Positions 8,755 through 17,980 of a stretch of DNA of 64,000 nucleotides are shown in pieces. The stretch lies in contig NZ_PGGN01000001.1 in assembly GCF_003010935.1 (NCBI RefSeq), positions 992,001 through 1,056,000 of the forward strand, in the 5' to 3' direction. This DNA is from Phyllobacterium endophyticum (lineage in GTDB: Bacteria; Pseudomonadota; Alphaproteobacteria; Rhizobiales; Rhizobiaceae). Below the pieces are notes generated by a model that worked only from the letters and a program-made list of their open reading frames with translations, ran no database searches and was not told the origin of the DNA. The position numbers and the translations under genes are program-made. How positions within the stretch are numbered: the stretch's first letter is position 1; every line of letters starts with the position of its first letter.

Positions 8755-9914
8755 GCTGCTCTCTTCAGTGAAACACAGTTGACGCTGAAGCCCGGTCCCA
8801 TGGCGGTAAGCAAGGTGCGCGATGGCAAACCCGCTTCGATGAGACGCTGCAGAACGAACAGCGCCGTGGGTGCCGACATATTCCCATGCTCGGCCAATAC
8901 GTCGCGCTCATGGTTCAAAGCGCCTTGACCAAGGCCAAGCGCCGCCTCTAAAGCGACCAGAACTTTCGCCCCGCCGGGATGACAGGCAAACCGATCGATA
9001 TCACTAAGTGCGAGTCCTGAGCGCCCGACGATCTCGGAAATAGCAGGGGCGATGTGCTGTTCGGCAAAGGGTGGAATAGCGCGATCAAAAATGACGCCGA
9101 GCCCTTGTTTGTCAACGCTCCATCCCATTATGCCGAGTGTGTCGGGCCAAGTGTGCTGGCCAGACATTTCCACCGCGGCGATTCCCTCGTTTGCGACCGC
9201 AAGAACACATGCCGCCGCGCCATCACCGAAAAGCGCGCTCGCCACTATATTGGCTTTGGTAAGCTGGTCCATTCGGAATGCCAATGTGCACAGTTCAACA
9301 GCAACCAACAAGACGATCGTTCCAGGTCTTGATGCTGCCAGTCGCGAAGCAATGGAAAACCCCGACACAGCACCCGCACAGCCCAGGCCAAACACGGGAA
9401 CGCGCTCGATATCGTCGCGAAATCCCACTTGGCGAGCCACGCGCGCTTCCAGCGTTGGAGTCGCGATACCGGTTGATGAAATTGTCACCACGGTATCCAC
9501 CTCATGTCCCCTGATACCCGCCTTCTCCAAGGCGCTGATGGCCGCCGAGACGAACAAACTGCTCGCTCCCTCGATATAAGCAGCATTTCTTTCAGGCCAT
9601 CCCAAGGGCTGCAGATACCATTCTAACGGTTTGACGGCGTAGCGCTTACGAATGCCTGAACTTTCAAATACCTTTGCCAGACGATCGAAGTCCCTGAACC
9701 GCGCCGAAAACGCTTGATGAGCGGCGACAGCGGCGTCACGTTGCTCAATAATGTGAGCGGGCACGGCTGTGGCGACGGAGACCAGTTTCACGGCTCCGGG
9801 CATCGATACTCCTGCCGGTAGTGCCGACGCTCTCGATGCTGCAAAGGTGCTGCCATCACGACCCTGAAAGGCATGTCTGTTCGACGGTAGTTGCACGGTG
9901 CGGACACTTGGCAT
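8751..9914 (-). CDS. Type III polyketide synthase (chalcone/stilbene synthase family)
   Basis: Condenses a starter acyl-CoA with malonyl-CoA units to make alkylresorcinols, alkylpyrones or similar aromatics. 387 residues. The catalytic triad is intact: Cys179 in FGLGCAGAVSG, His312 in FACHPGGAK and Asn345 in EHGNMSAPT. The first about 40 residues are longer than in most family members; another ATG at residue 38 exists, but a GGAG ribosome site six bases before 9914 favours the long form. It is first in an operon with an ICMT-like methyltransferase and an MFS exporter. Two dyad motifs (9992 and 10156) lie upstream. Product identity cannot be told from sequence. Confidence 0.9.
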   Translation of the reverse strand: MPSVRTVQLPSNRHAFQGRDGSTFAASRASALPAGVSMPGAVKLVSVATAVPAHIIEQRDAAVAAHQAFSARFRDFDRLAKVFESSGIRKRYAVKPLEWYLQPLGWPERNAAYIEGASSLFVSAAISALEKAGIRGHEVDTVVTISSTGIATPTLEARVARQVGFRDDIERVPVFGLGCAGAVSGFSIASRLAASRPGTIVLLVAVELCTLAFRMDQLTKANIVASALFGDGAAACVLAVANEGIAAVEMSGQHTWPDTLGIMGWSVDKQGLGVIFDRAIPPFAEQHIAPAISEIVGRSGLALSDIDRFACHPGGAKVLVALEAALGLGQGALNHERDVLAEHGNMSAPTALFVLQRLIEAGLPSRTLLTAMGPGFSVNCVSLKRAA

Positions 9915-9991
9915 GACTTACTCCAAAGCCGGAAATATCCGGTGCAGTTGAACTCAGCTTTGAAGTAGTACCAGCACGATCATGCGCGTAT

Positions 9992-10005
9992 TATACATTG
10001 GTTTA
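9992..10005. promoter_or_regulatory. Dyad variant TATAC-ATTG-GTTTA before the polyketide synthase gene
   Basis: Matches the 5-4-5 dyad with one mismatch, 78 bp before the polyketide synthase ATG. Read on the minus strand it is TAAAC-CAAT-GTATA followed by ATACG, very like the copy at 20925. Confidence 0.4.
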
Positions 10006-10155
10006 GGACGTGTAACTCTATCTGAACCCCGCCACCGGCCGCTTCCCAGAAGGGCTCGAGGCAAGAAGTGAAGATAGATGTTGTGAACTCACCTCGCGAA
10101 AGACGCGCTGCGTTCTCCGTGGAGAATTTGAGATTGGGCTTTGGTTTAATCGCAG

Positions 10156-10169
10156 TATACCAACGTATA
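10156..10169. promoter_or_regulatory. Dyad TATAC-CAAC-GTATA
   Basis: Perfect 5-4-5 dyad that extends to AGTATAC-CAAC-GTATACT (7-4-7). It is 242 bp upstream of the polyketide synthase gene and is the second copy in that interval. Confidence 0.5.
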
Positions 10170-10299
10170 CTTACGCACTCATCGGCATCGATGTATTCCT
10201 TCCAATGCGCTGTCACCCACACCGACAGGCTGGTAGTTCCCCCGGCTACCATACTTCAACGTTTTCCGCCCGTTGAAGCGCGGCCAAACGCTGGCCCGC

Positions 10300-10334
10300 A
10301 AAAGACCGTCCGAGCCCCTCCCGGACGGTCTTTT
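10300..10334. terminator. Rho-independent terminator hairpin
   Basis: AAAAGACCGTCCG pairs with CGGACGGTCTTTT across a nine-base loop, giving a 13-bp stem with A and T runs on both sides, so it could act in both directions. No intact gene ends at it in either direction, so it may be left over from a lost gene. Confidence 0.7.
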
Positions 10335-10643
10335 GTCTTTCGGCAGTATCTTTGTTGGTTTGCTTTTGACGGCGATTGCCGGTTCGTGCGGAGCAGCATC
10401 GCCTCTCGGCTCTACACAAGAGTATACCTAATCAAACGCGATGTATAATTTCTTCCATTTAAAATAACCCTTATACCAGAAAAAGGCACGCCAAGGTGTA
10501 GTAGTTGTTGTTCTTGACCAGAACGACGGTCGCAAGAGACATAACGGAGCGAAGCGACGCGTTGAACAACAAGTCTGCAACGGGCTTTGCAATGCAAACC
10601 ACGCTCGTCCATAGCCAAAACCGAAACGATGGAAGAAACGAAG

Positions 10644-10847
10644 ATGACAAATAGCACAATAGATCAAGATGCGGTGGCAACTACCAGTCGGATCGATAAG
10701 TTGGAGCACAAAGTCCACGACTTGGAAGCTGATCTCAACCGTGTGGTCGAAATCGCATATTTGCGCGGCGCCACTGAATGGGTTCGCATCAACTACCCGT
10801 TGCACTACGAGCGACTGCTTATGCAATATGACAGCTGCGCGGCGTGA
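10644..10847 (+). CDS. Small helical protein of unknown function
   Basis: 67 residues from the ATG at 10644 (72 from an alternative ATG at 10629). The segment RIDKLEHKVHDLEADLNRVVEIAYL is a heptad-patterned amphipathic helix, likely a short coiled coil, followed by RGATEWVRINYPLHYERL. No signal peptide or membrane segment. A GAAG-rich stretch precedes the start. It lies convergent to the FixJ-like regulator gene, 91 bp from its end. Coding potential is supported by the coiled-coil pattern only; the family was not recognised. Confidence 0.5.
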   Translation: MTNSTIDQDAVATTSRIDKLEHKVHDLEADLNRVVEIAYLRGATEWVRINYPLHYERLLMQYDSCAA

Positions 10848-10938
10848 CACGACTCACTGGCTGGTGGCTTAGTTCGGCTGATTCAGCCACTGACCTGACG
10901 TTGCTCGCGACGGTCGTTGTTCTACGGTGGTATTGGCA

Positions 10939-11568
10939 CTACTTGTTCAAAACTGGCTTGATGGCTTCATAGACCTTGACGAGTTCAGCAAGTGTTCGCA
11001 CGGCCATTTTCTCCATCAGGTGTCCACGATGGATCTTAACCGTTATCTCGCTCAGGCCGAGTTCCCACCCGATCTGCTTGTTCATCAGGCCTCTTGTCAC
11101 CAGGGCAATAACCTCGCGCTCCCGACTCGTCAGACTCTCATAGCGTTTCACCAGCGCGGAAAGTTCGCCGTCGCTTGTGCGGCGAGCCTGGTCGAGAATC
11201 AGCGCATTGGAAACCGCATCAAGCATGTCCTGGTCGCGGAACGGCTTGGTGAGAAAATCGATGGCGCCCGCCTTCATTGCCCGAACCGACATTGGGACAT
11301 CACCGTGGCCGGTCATGAATATGATGGGGATATTGGTGCCAAGGCGAGCGAGCTTGTCCTGGAAATCGAGGCCACTTACTCCGGGCAGCCTGATATCAAG
11401 GACAAGGCAGCTGCCCGAAGAAACCTTGGAGGGACGGTCAAGCAATTCTGACGTGGAGCCGAACACTTCGACATTCAAGCCGACCGACTCGAAAAGATTT
11501 CCCAGTGCATCTCTCATATGTGCATCATCGTCGACGACAAGGACGAGTGGTGATCCTTGTCCGTCCAT
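10939..11568 (-). CDS. FixJ-like response regulator, copy 1
   Basis: Two-domain transcription factor of 209 residues. The receiver domain has the acidic pocket VVDDD near residue 11, the phosphoacceptor Asp58 in LVLDIRLPG and Lys108 in FLTKPF. The C-terminal LuxR/FixJ helix-turn-helix includes LTSREREVIALVTRGLMNKQI and LGLSEITVKIHRGHLMEKM. The start at 11568 overlaps the kinase stop by one base (TGATG); a longer open frame to 11676 lies inside the kinase gene and is not credible. It is the likely phosphorylation partner of the kinase at 11568-13190. A second pair of the same type sits at 33093-35245. Target genes are unknown; the shared dyads in this region are candidates. Confidence 0.9.
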   Translation of the reverse strand: MDGQGSPLVLVVDDDAHMRDALGNLFESVGLNVEVFGSTSELLDRPSKVSSGSCLVLDIRLPGVSGLDFQDKLARLGTNIPIIFMTGHGDVPMSVRAMKAGAIDFLTKPFRDQDMLDAVSNALILDQARRTSDGELSALVKRYESLTSREREVIALVTRGLMNKQIGWELGLSEITVKIHRGHLMEKMAVRTLAELVKVYEAIKPVLNK

Positions 11569-13190
11569 CACCCTGTCCCTTGTACCAGCGGTATGGTGAA
11601 CTCGAAAATGGTGCCTGCCCCTGGTTTGGAACTTGCACTGATGCTTCCGCCATGCGCATTCACAATGGAACGGCAAATCGACAGCCCCATGCCCATGCCA
11701 TCTGGCTTGGTCGTGTAAAAGGGACTAAATAGCTTCGTTCGCGTTTCAGGCGTCAGACCCGGGCCATTGTCGTGAATCTTAACAAGGGCGGCCCGTTCTT
11801 CGGCGAACGTTTCTATCAGCAGCTTGCGAGTGTTGCCCGCCGCGTGTGTCATCGCCTGAATGGCGTTTAACACCAAATTCAGAATTACCTGCTGCAGTTG
11901 CACGCGATCCCCATTGACCCCGGGCAAGTCGGTGGCGAGATGGAACTGCAAGCTTACTTGATGGATGTCAATTTCGCGTCGCACAAGCGCCACCGTCTCA
12001 TCAAGAATTTCGTTGAGGTTGACGTGGGTGGACTTCGGCGGTGATTTCGCCGATAGAGCGCGCAGGTTCTTGATGATCTCGCTGGCCCGATGTGCATCGG
12101 CGATCATCCCTTCCATCGACAACTGGATTTTCTCGAGATCTGGTACGTCTCGTTGTAGCCAGCGCAAACCGGCTCCTCCATTGGCAACCACAGCTGCCAG
12201 GGGCTGATTGAGCTCATGAGCGATCGAGACCGTCAATTCGCCAAGGGTGGCGACCCGGGCGACATGTGCCAGCTCCGCTCGCGCTGCGTGGAGCTGGTTC
12301 TCGGCTTCCCGCCTGCCGGTCACATCCATGATACTTAGCAAAACCATATCGAGGGCGGGACGATTCGCAGGGAAGGCGACGTTGTATAAAACGGCCATCT
12401 GCCTGCCTTGCGCATCGTCGATGATTGTTTCGGCTTCGTAGCTCGACTTGCCAGACCAGACTGCCGCAAGGAACTTCCATGCATTGTCGACGTCAGCGTT
12501 GATGAGTTTGGGCAACATGGTCTCAAGTGCGATGATATCTGCGGCATTGAACATCTTCAGTGCCGTATCGTTCGCGTTGATCAGCCTTATGGTATTTGGC
12601 TCCCCGATGGGAGATTCCAAGTCCATGCTGCGGGCATGATCGATATCCCTCACGCCAGCGGTTTTGAGCTTGTCGACGGCCGCTTTGAGTTGTGTGAAAT
12701 CCAACTGAAGAATGCCAACTCCCGTCGTTAGAAAAATTGTGCGATAACGCTGTTCACTTTCAGCCAGAACGGCAATCGCAGCTTTTACCCTGACGGCGAG
12801 AAGTGTTGTAATCCCAATGGCAGCAACGCTGACGAAGCAACGTCCCAATGAGTCTTCAAGCGCAGGCAACCCATCCCCATGCGAGATCAAAAACCCCAGG
12901 ACGGTCAACCCGATGCAACCAGAACCGATTACAACAAGGCCCGTTTGCGTCGCGAAGTTGAGCGATAGCAACACCACGAGCACATAAAGCACGGCAATGG
13001 CGATGTCCAAGCTTGTCAGGGCGTCGAGCAGAAAAACGACCGCAGCAATGATGCCAGCAGCGGGTCTCGAGTATCTTGACTGGCAAGCGAAACGCAAGAT
13101 GACATAAAAGGGCACCTTAGCCGGCCGCGCAGATCTGGCGAGGCCAATTTTTTCTCTCGCGATCGCTGTTCTTGTCTTAATCGTGGACAT
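11568..13190 (-). CDS. Membrane PAS histidine kinase, FixL/TodS-like, copy 1
   Basis: 540 residues. Three to four membrane helices at about 43-137 form a compact sensor without a large periplasmic loop. A PAS-like region follows at about 145-295 (SEQRYRTIFLTTGVGILQLDF to SIMDVTGRREAENQL). The transmitter has the phospho-accepting His325 in SIAHELNQPLAAVV, N-box Asn442 (NLVLNAIQAM), DNGPG at 474-478 and GMGMGLSICRSIV near 498-510, so all catalytic boxes are present. GAGGGTGAA precedes the ATG. It is co-transcribed with the FixJ-like regulator. No haem-binding PAS histidine could be assigned, so the signal is unknown. It is strikingly similar to the kinase at 33734-35245. Confidence 0.9.
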   Translation of the reverse strand: MSTIKTRTAIAREKIGLARSARPAKVPFYVILRFACQSRYSRPAAGIIAAVVFLLDALTSLDIAIAVLYVLVVLLSLNFATQTGLVVIGSGCIGLTVLGFLISHGDGLPALEDSLGRCFVSVAAIGITTLLAVRVKAAIAVLAESEQRYRTIFLTTGVGILQLDFTQLKAAVDKLKTAGVRDIDHARSMDLESPIGEPNTIRLINANDTALKMFNAADIIALETMLPKLINADVDNAWKFLAAVWSGKSSYEAETIIDDAQGRQMAVLYNVAFPANRPALDMVLLSIMDVTGRREAENQLHAARAELAHVARVATLGELTVSIAHELNQPLAAVVANGGAGLRWLQRDVPDLEKIQLSMEGMIADAHRASEIIKNLRALSAKSPPKSTHVNLNEILDETVALVRREIDIHQVSLQFHLATDLPGVNGDRVQLQQVILNLVLNAIQAMTHAAGNTRKLLIETFAEERAALVKIHDNGPGLTPETRTKLFSPFYTTKPDGMGMGLSICRSIVNAHGGSISASSKPGAGTIFEFTIPLVQGTG

Positions 13191-13381
13191 TTCACCCTCT
13201 TCGGCCCTGCCGGTGTAAGGAAATGCCCGCGGGTGAAGAAAGGAAAGTTTCGAGATGTAAATAATTGTTAAGCCGATGTAGCCTCAACGGCAAAGGTTGT
13301 TGCCATCGTCACTTCGCCGGGCAGCGACCAAACCGGGAAAACGCCACAACGCGCCGTCTCCAGCATTGAGTGTGGGTGTAA

Positions 13382-14719
13382 TCACAGCTTTAGGCGATCG
13401 AATTTGCGCCTCCAGCTGTCCGCGACAGCCCGCAGTGCAACTCTGGCGGTCGTCTGCCCTTGCAGTGTACCTGAAATGCCAGCGCGCAGATCAAGTTCAA
13501 GGGAGCCCCAGTGGGCGTCATTTGGATTGGCCTGAGCCGTTTTCATTTGTGCAGCGGCAGCCGCAGTCCAGCCGTAGGTTTCCACGATATCCGGGTCCGT
13601 CAAAACGGAGAGGCGAGCCGAAGCGTTTCCCTTCTCCATGGATCGGCGTGCCCATTCCTTGCTCGTGATGTGCTGAATGAATTCGAAAGCCCACCCCTTG
13701 TTTCTTGATGCGGATGGTACGGCGAACGACCATACGAAGAATGGACTTTTGCTCTCTTCAGGTCTCTGGGAACCGGGCACGACCGCCCAATCCCATCGCC
13801 CGGCTGTTTTTGAGCCCTTTGACTTGTTCAATGGGGTTCCTGAAGCGTTCAGCGTGATAGACATGGCGTAGCGATCATTCTGACCATTCGCAATTATCTC
13901 GTCCCATTCCCACGTTACCGCCTCCGGGGGCATGACTCTGTGTTTTGTCATCAAATCCCCGTAATACTCCAATGCGTCAATGGCTTCTTCTGTGTCAATC
14001 AGGATCGTCCTCGTCTTAAGGTCGTAGAACGAGCCGCCGTTCGAGAGCAAGAACGGGCAGAAATGGTTGCTGATTGCAGGTCCTTGACGACCGCAGGTTC
14101 CTACCCCGTACCGATAGGGCGCACCTCGACGTGTCAGAGCCTCTGCGGCAGCCCGAAATTCGGCAAATGTCGCGGGCGCGCCCGCAAAGCCTGCCGCCTT
14201 GAGCAATTCCTTCTGGTAGTGGAGTATGTACACCGTTGCGCGATAGGGGATGCCGCATAGTTTGCCATCGACGGACACTGCATCAAGCGTTCGGGGCGCG
14301 AAATCACTGATGTCGAAATCAGATGCATGTTGGCCCGCGGCGGCTGACAACAAACTCTTGTGGTCTTCAACATAGGGGTGCATCCATCCAACCATGGAGG
14401 AACCCATTTGCACAATATCGAAGCTTGTGGGTCCTTGACCTGACATTTCGGCCCGACAGCGTACGACAAGCGCTTCCATCGGCAATTGCACATACTCGAC
14501 ATCAATGCCGGTGTCTTTTGTGAAGGCAGGGATTGCGTCCTGAAGGATTGTTCCTTTCCAGGATGCGTTGTCGCCTAGGACAAGGAGTTTGGCGGGTTTC
14601 TCCCCCGATGCCGTGCTCGCTGTCCTGGCTGAGCCGAGCGCGGCAAGATTGAAGCCGGCCAGGGTGGATCCGATAAGCGCGCGTCGACTAATCAGGCCAG
14701 TCTTGTTTGAACCGGACAT
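13382..14719 (-). CDS. Sugar ABC transporter substrate-binding protein (MalE/UgpB type)
   Basis: Periplasmic binding protein of 445 residues, the usual size for family-1 solute-binding proteins. The N terminus GLISRRALIGSTLAGFNLAALGSA has a twin-arginine pair and a hydrophobic core, so Tat export is likely. The ATG at 14719 was chosen because GGAGGGAG lies just before it; starts at 14731 and 14734 are poorer. It is the distal gene after two permease genes in the same operon. The family usually binds di- or oligosaccharides, polyols or glycerol phosphates; the ligand is not readable here. Confidence 0.85.
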   Translation of the reverse strand: MSGSNKTGLISRRALIGSTLAGFNLAALGSARTASTASGEKPAKLLVLGDNASWKGTILQDAIPAFTKDTGIDVEYVQLPMEALVVRCRAEMSGQGPTSFDIVQMGSSMVGWMHPYVEDHKSLLSAAAGQHASDFDISDFAPRTLDAVSVDGKLCGIPYRATVYILHYQKELLKAAGFAGAPATFAEFRAAAEALTRRGAPYRYGVGTCGRQGPAISNHFCPFLLSNGGSFYDLKTRTILIDTEEAIDALEYYGDLMTKHRVMPPEAVTWEWDEIIANGQNDRYAMSITLNASGTPLNKSKGSKTAGRWDWAVVPGSQRPEESKSPFFVWSFAVPSASRNKGWAFEFIQHITSKEWARRSMEKGNASARLSVLTDPDIVETYGWTAAAAAQMKTAQANPNDAHWGSLELDLRAGISGTLQGQTTARVALRAVADSWRRKFDRLKL

Positions 14720-14737
14720 GGCTCCCTCCATCACCCG

Positions 14738-15595
14738 TTATCGGACCCTAGCATCATTTACCGGCCCTGACGACAAGCCAGAGACAAGGTGCTTTTGCAC
14801 GCCTAGGGAGAACACGATCACCGGCACCAGCACCAGAATGCCCGAGGCGGCAATAGCTCCCCAATCTGTTCCTGTCTCGCTACCTGCGTAAGTGCTCAGA
14901 AGAACGGGCGACGTACGCGTTGCACTATTGGTGAGGATTGCCGCGAAGATAAAGTCATTCCAGGCAAGAAGCATCGACAAAATGGCGGCGGTGGTAATAC
15001 CCGGCCTGGCCAAGGGGAGGGCGATCTTGAAAAACGCGCCGAACCGAGACGCCCCATCCACATAGGCAGCTTCTTCGAGATCCCGTGGAACACCTTTGAA
15101 AAAGTCACGCGTTATCCACACGACGAGGGGAAGACTGAATGTTGTATAAGCCAAGATGAGGCTCATTCGTGAGTTGATCAGGCCCCCGAGGCTGAACATC
15201 ACGTATAGTGGCAAAAGCACCGCGATTGGCGGTAACATGCGCATTACCAGGAGCGAGAAGAAAATGAGCTGGCGACCAGCGAAGCGATATCTGGCGATGG
15301 TGTAGGCGGCAGGTACGCCGGCAAACAGCGACACCAAAACTGTTGACGCCGTTACCAAGAAGCTGTTCCAGAAGGAATTCAGAAAGTTCCCCTCAGACAG
15401 TACTGCGACGTAGTTCTCCAACGTTGGCCACCACAGAAAAAGTGGTGGCGTCGTGAAAATCTGCTCCCTTGTTTTCAGCGATAGTCCAAGCAGCCATAGC
15501 AGGGGCAGCAGGAAAATCGCAAGCAAGCAGATCAAAGAGCCATAGACGCAGGCGTAGTAGAAGCCTGTTCGATAGGATCTACTGGAAAATCGCAT
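14738..15595 (-). CDS. Sugar ABC transporter permease (MalG type)
   Basis: Inner-membrane permease of 285 residues with six predicted helices. The EAA loop is EEAAYVDGASRFGAFFKIALPLARPG, the ATPase docking site of carbohydrate-uptake family 1 importers. Its ATG overlaps the stop of the MalF-type gene by one base (TGATG), so translation is coupled. It forms a heterodimer with the MalF-type partner. Confidence 0.9.
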   Translation of the reverse strand: MRFSSRSYRTGFYYACVYGSLICLLAIFLLPLLWLLGLSLKTREQIFTTPPLFLWWPTLENYVAVLSEGNFLNSFWNSFLVTASTVLVSLFAGVPAAYTIARYRFAGRQLIFFSLLVMRMLPPIAVLLPLYVMFSLGGLINSRMSLILAYTTFSLPLVVWITRDFFKGVPRDLEEAAYVDGASRFGAFFKIALPLARPGITTAAILSMLLAWNDFIFAAILTNSATRTSPVLLSTYAGSETGTDWGAIAASGILVLVPVIVFSLGVQKHLVSGLSSGPVNDARVR

Positions 15596-16530
15596 CAGTC
15601 GGGCTCCCTTCTACGCATCGCTGCGATCAAAAACAGACAGGTCGCAAGGACGACCAACAACATTACCCATGACGCAGCTGAAGCGAGCGTGAGGTCAAAA
15701 CTGAAAAAGGATGTTTGATAGACGTAGATCGAAAGCACGAGGGTTGCGTTAGCTGGTCCGCCTGCCGTCATTACATAGACGTTGTCGAATGCCCTGAACT
15801 CGAAAATGGTTCGTAACAATAGCGCCACCAGCAAATACGGTGACAGGAATGGCAATGTTATGTGTCGAAACTGCGCTATTCTAGTTGCGCCGTCGATTGT
15901 TGCCGCCTCCATCACATCCTTTGGCAAGGATTGTAGACCCGCCAAGACGAGAAGGGCCACGAAGGGCGCATTCTGCCACACACTCACCCCGCCCACTGTG
16001 ATAAGCGCCAGCATCGGGTCGCCTAGCCAGATGATTGGTGACCGCATCAGGTAGTCGACAAGGCCATAGGTGGGATCGAGAAGAAGCTTCCAACAAAGCG
16101 CAGCAACAATAGGGGTAACCATCATCGGCACGATCAACGCTACTCGAAAGAAGCGAATGTATGGAAGATTGAGATTGAGAAGCAGGGCAATTGCCAGGCC
16201 GACCACGATCTCCAAGCAGACCGTCGCAGCAGTATAGCCAAGCGTGAGGAAAAGGCTTGCAACGAATACCGGGTCTGCAAGAAGATCCCTATAATTGCGC
16301 AATCCCACGAATTCAGCTTCCCAGACGGGTTCATCGATCGACCAGGCAACGAAGCTCATGATCAATGACAGCAACAGTGGAAAACCCAATATTGCGACGC
16401 TAAGGGTTATGGTGGGTAAAACAGTTAGAGGAACGAAACAATAATCCGCAAATCTTCCTAGTTGCGCAAGGTACTTTTCCCGGCGTCCTCCCGCACAGGT
16501 TTTACCATCGCTGACATCGTGGTGCCCCAT
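15595..16530 (-). CDS. Sugar ABC transporter permease (MalF type)
   Basis: 311 residues, six predicted helices, EAA loop MEAATIDGATRIAQFRHITLP. A purine-rich GGGGGAAAGGC precedes the ATG at 16530. It is the first transporter gene of the operon, 150 bp after the LacI-type regulator gene on the same strand. Together with 14738-15595 and 13382-14719 it makes an importer that lacks only the ATPase. Confidence 0.9.
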   Translation of the reverse strand: MGHHDVSDGKTCAGGRREKYLAQLGRFADYCFVPLTVLPTITLSVAILGFPLLLSLIMSFVAWSIDEPVWEAEFVGLRNYRDLLADPVFVASLFLTLGYTAATVCLEIVVGLAIALLLNLNLPYIRFFRVALIVPMMVTPIVAALCWKLLLDPTYGLVDYLMRSPIIWLGDPMLALITVGGVSVWQNAPFVALLVLAGLQSLPKDVMEAATIDGATRIAQFRHITLPFLSPYLLVALLLRTIFEFRAFDNVYVMTAGGPANATLVLSIYVYQTSFFSFDLTLASAASWVMLLVVLATCLFLIAAMRRREPD

Positions 16531-16680
16531 GCCTTTCCCCCAAGGCTGCTGCGCGGCCCCTCCGCAACCAGCCTATGTTAACCCGCTATCGATGTGAGTC
16601 ATAGTCTTGGCGAACATGCTTACGGCGTCTTCTATCGATTGTGATGAGGTCGGTTCCGCTGTGTATGTTTAAGCTGCCGT

Positions 16681-17685
16681 CTATCTTCGTTGCCACGGGA
16701 CCGGCGAAGCGGGGCCGGTCGATTCGCGTATGATCAATTCCGGCACAAGATTAATACGAAGAGGAGGTACTGTTCGAAAGCGCGGATTGGAAACCCTGTC
16801 AATAATGCAACGAGACATCGCTGCTCCCATCTCCACGTGAGGTGTCCTTATTGTTGTCAGGCTTGGCGCTACCTGCGAGGCAGATATGAAATCATTGAAG
16901 CCAACTACAGAAACATCGTCAGGTACACGAATGCCAAGAAGGGCCAGTTCCGAAATGACGCTCACAGCTATGCCGTCATGTGCACAAAACAGCGCAGTTG
17001 GTTTGCCCCCGGCATCCATGTACGCGATGAGGGGCTTGCGCAGCCCAGCCTGTTCATCGAATACAAGATCGTCGACAGTTCCCCCAATTTCCTTGGCGCC
17101 GTCGCACAAGCCGCGAAATCTCTCGGCCCTGCCTAACAATCTTGCGTCTCCGTGAACGAAGGCAAACTTCCGATGCCCCAGCGTTGCCAAATAGCGCGCG
17201 ATGGTGACGCCAGCTTCCCAATCTGTTCCCGAAACCTGATCGATGTGCTCCAGTGGTCCTGCATATCCCGAGCAAACCACTGGGAGGTTGAACCCGCTTG
17301 CAGTGCCCGAGATCTCATCAGGATAGGGTACCGCTAGGATCAATCCAACAACGGCCTCATCCAACGATCCGTCGAAGAGGCTGTGCGCCTGCTTCGGTAC
17401 GACTGTATATCCGTAAGCTTCGGCTTGCTGTTCGGCACCCAATAGGATGTTGGACCACAACTCGGTGCTGACACGATCAATCTCCTGGCGCATGAACCAT
17501 ATTTGTCCTTTGTTGTACGCCTGCTCCGGTGTCAACGGATAGCCCATGTCCCTCGCAGCGCTTTCAATTCTGCGCCGTGTATCTTTCCCCACGCCGGGTT
17601 TGCCCGACAAAGCTCTTGAAACGGAAAATTTCGAAACTCCGAGCGCGTCTGCAAGATCTTGTAACGTCACGCGTTTTCTTGCCAT
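16681..17685 (-). CDS. LacI/GalR family transcriptional regulator
   Basis: 334 residues. N-terminal helix-turn-helix and hinge helix: VTLQDLADALGVSKFSVSRALSG at about residues 5-27, followed by the periplasmic-binding-protein-like effector domain with the family stretches VPDDVSVVGFNDF and SLTTIRTPHVEMG. It lies immediately upstream of the sugar importer genes on the same strand, so it probably represses them in response to a sugar. The repeated TTGCGCAA boxes 48-64 bp before its start are candidate self-operators. Confidence 0.9.
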   Translation of the reverse strand: MARKRVTLQDLADALGVSKFSVSRALSGKPGVGKDTRRRIESAARDMGYPLTPEQAYNKGQIWFMRQEIDRVSTELWSNILLGAEQQAEAYGYTVVPKQAHSLFDGSLDEAVVGLILAVPYPDEISGTASGFNLPVVCSGYAGPLEHIDQVSGTDWEAGVTIARYLATLGHRKFAFVHGDARLLGRAERFRGLCDGAKEIGGTVDDLVFDEQAGLRKPLIAYMDAGGKPTALFCAHDGIAVSVISELALLGIRVPDDVSVVGFNDFISASQVAPSLTTIRTPHVEMGAAMSRCIIDRVSNPRFRTVPPLRINLVPELIIRESTGPASPVPWQRR

Positions 17686-17732
17686 TCAACCGCAATCCTG
17701 CTCTCGACTTCGCTCCACATCACCTACCAAGT

Positions 17733-17749
17733 TTGCGCAAATTGCGCAA
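17733..17749. promoter_or_regulatory. Tandem TTGCGCAA palindromes, candidate LacI-type operator
   Basis: Two perfect 8-bp palindromes TTGCGCAA separated by one A, with a third partial copy (TTGCGCT) at 17754. They lie 48-64 bp before the LacI-family gene. Short palindromes with a central CG or GC step are usual for this family; assignment to this protein is inference. Confidence 0.4.
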
Positions 17750-17980
17750 TGTATTGCGCTGACAGTTATGTTATGGTAGGAGTGTCAAAGTTTCATAGAT
17801 ACTTAGCCGGTGCAAAGGAGCGCTGAGGATTTTGCGCTTTGACGAAATAGTGCGCCCTGAAAATTTGGCTCCGGCAGCCGTTCTGCATAGGCTATTGCAG
17901 TCTACCGACCACCGCTCAAGCGGGTGCTAGCTTTGGTCTTACCAGAAGAGTTGGTGGCAAGAAGAAGGAGGACAAGGCAA

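Larger units (their letters stand above)
9915..10643. other. Regulatory, gene-poor interval upstream of the polyketide operon
   Basis: About 730 bp with no convincing gene. It contains the dyad motifs at 9992-10005 and 10156-10169, a strong hairpin terminator at 10300-10334, and a further TATAC at 10423 and GTATAAT at 10443 in looser arrangement. The orphan terminator suggests that a gene was lost here. Confidence 0.5.

Noticed and set aside
9980-10448. Open frames on both strands in the polyketide upstream region
   Set aside because: No ribosome site or family pattern; they run across the dyads and the terminator hairpin.
11569-11676. Longer N terminus for FixJ-like regulator copy 1
   Set aside because: It overlaps the kinase catalytic end; the ATG at 11568 gives the exact family start and coupled TGATG overlap.
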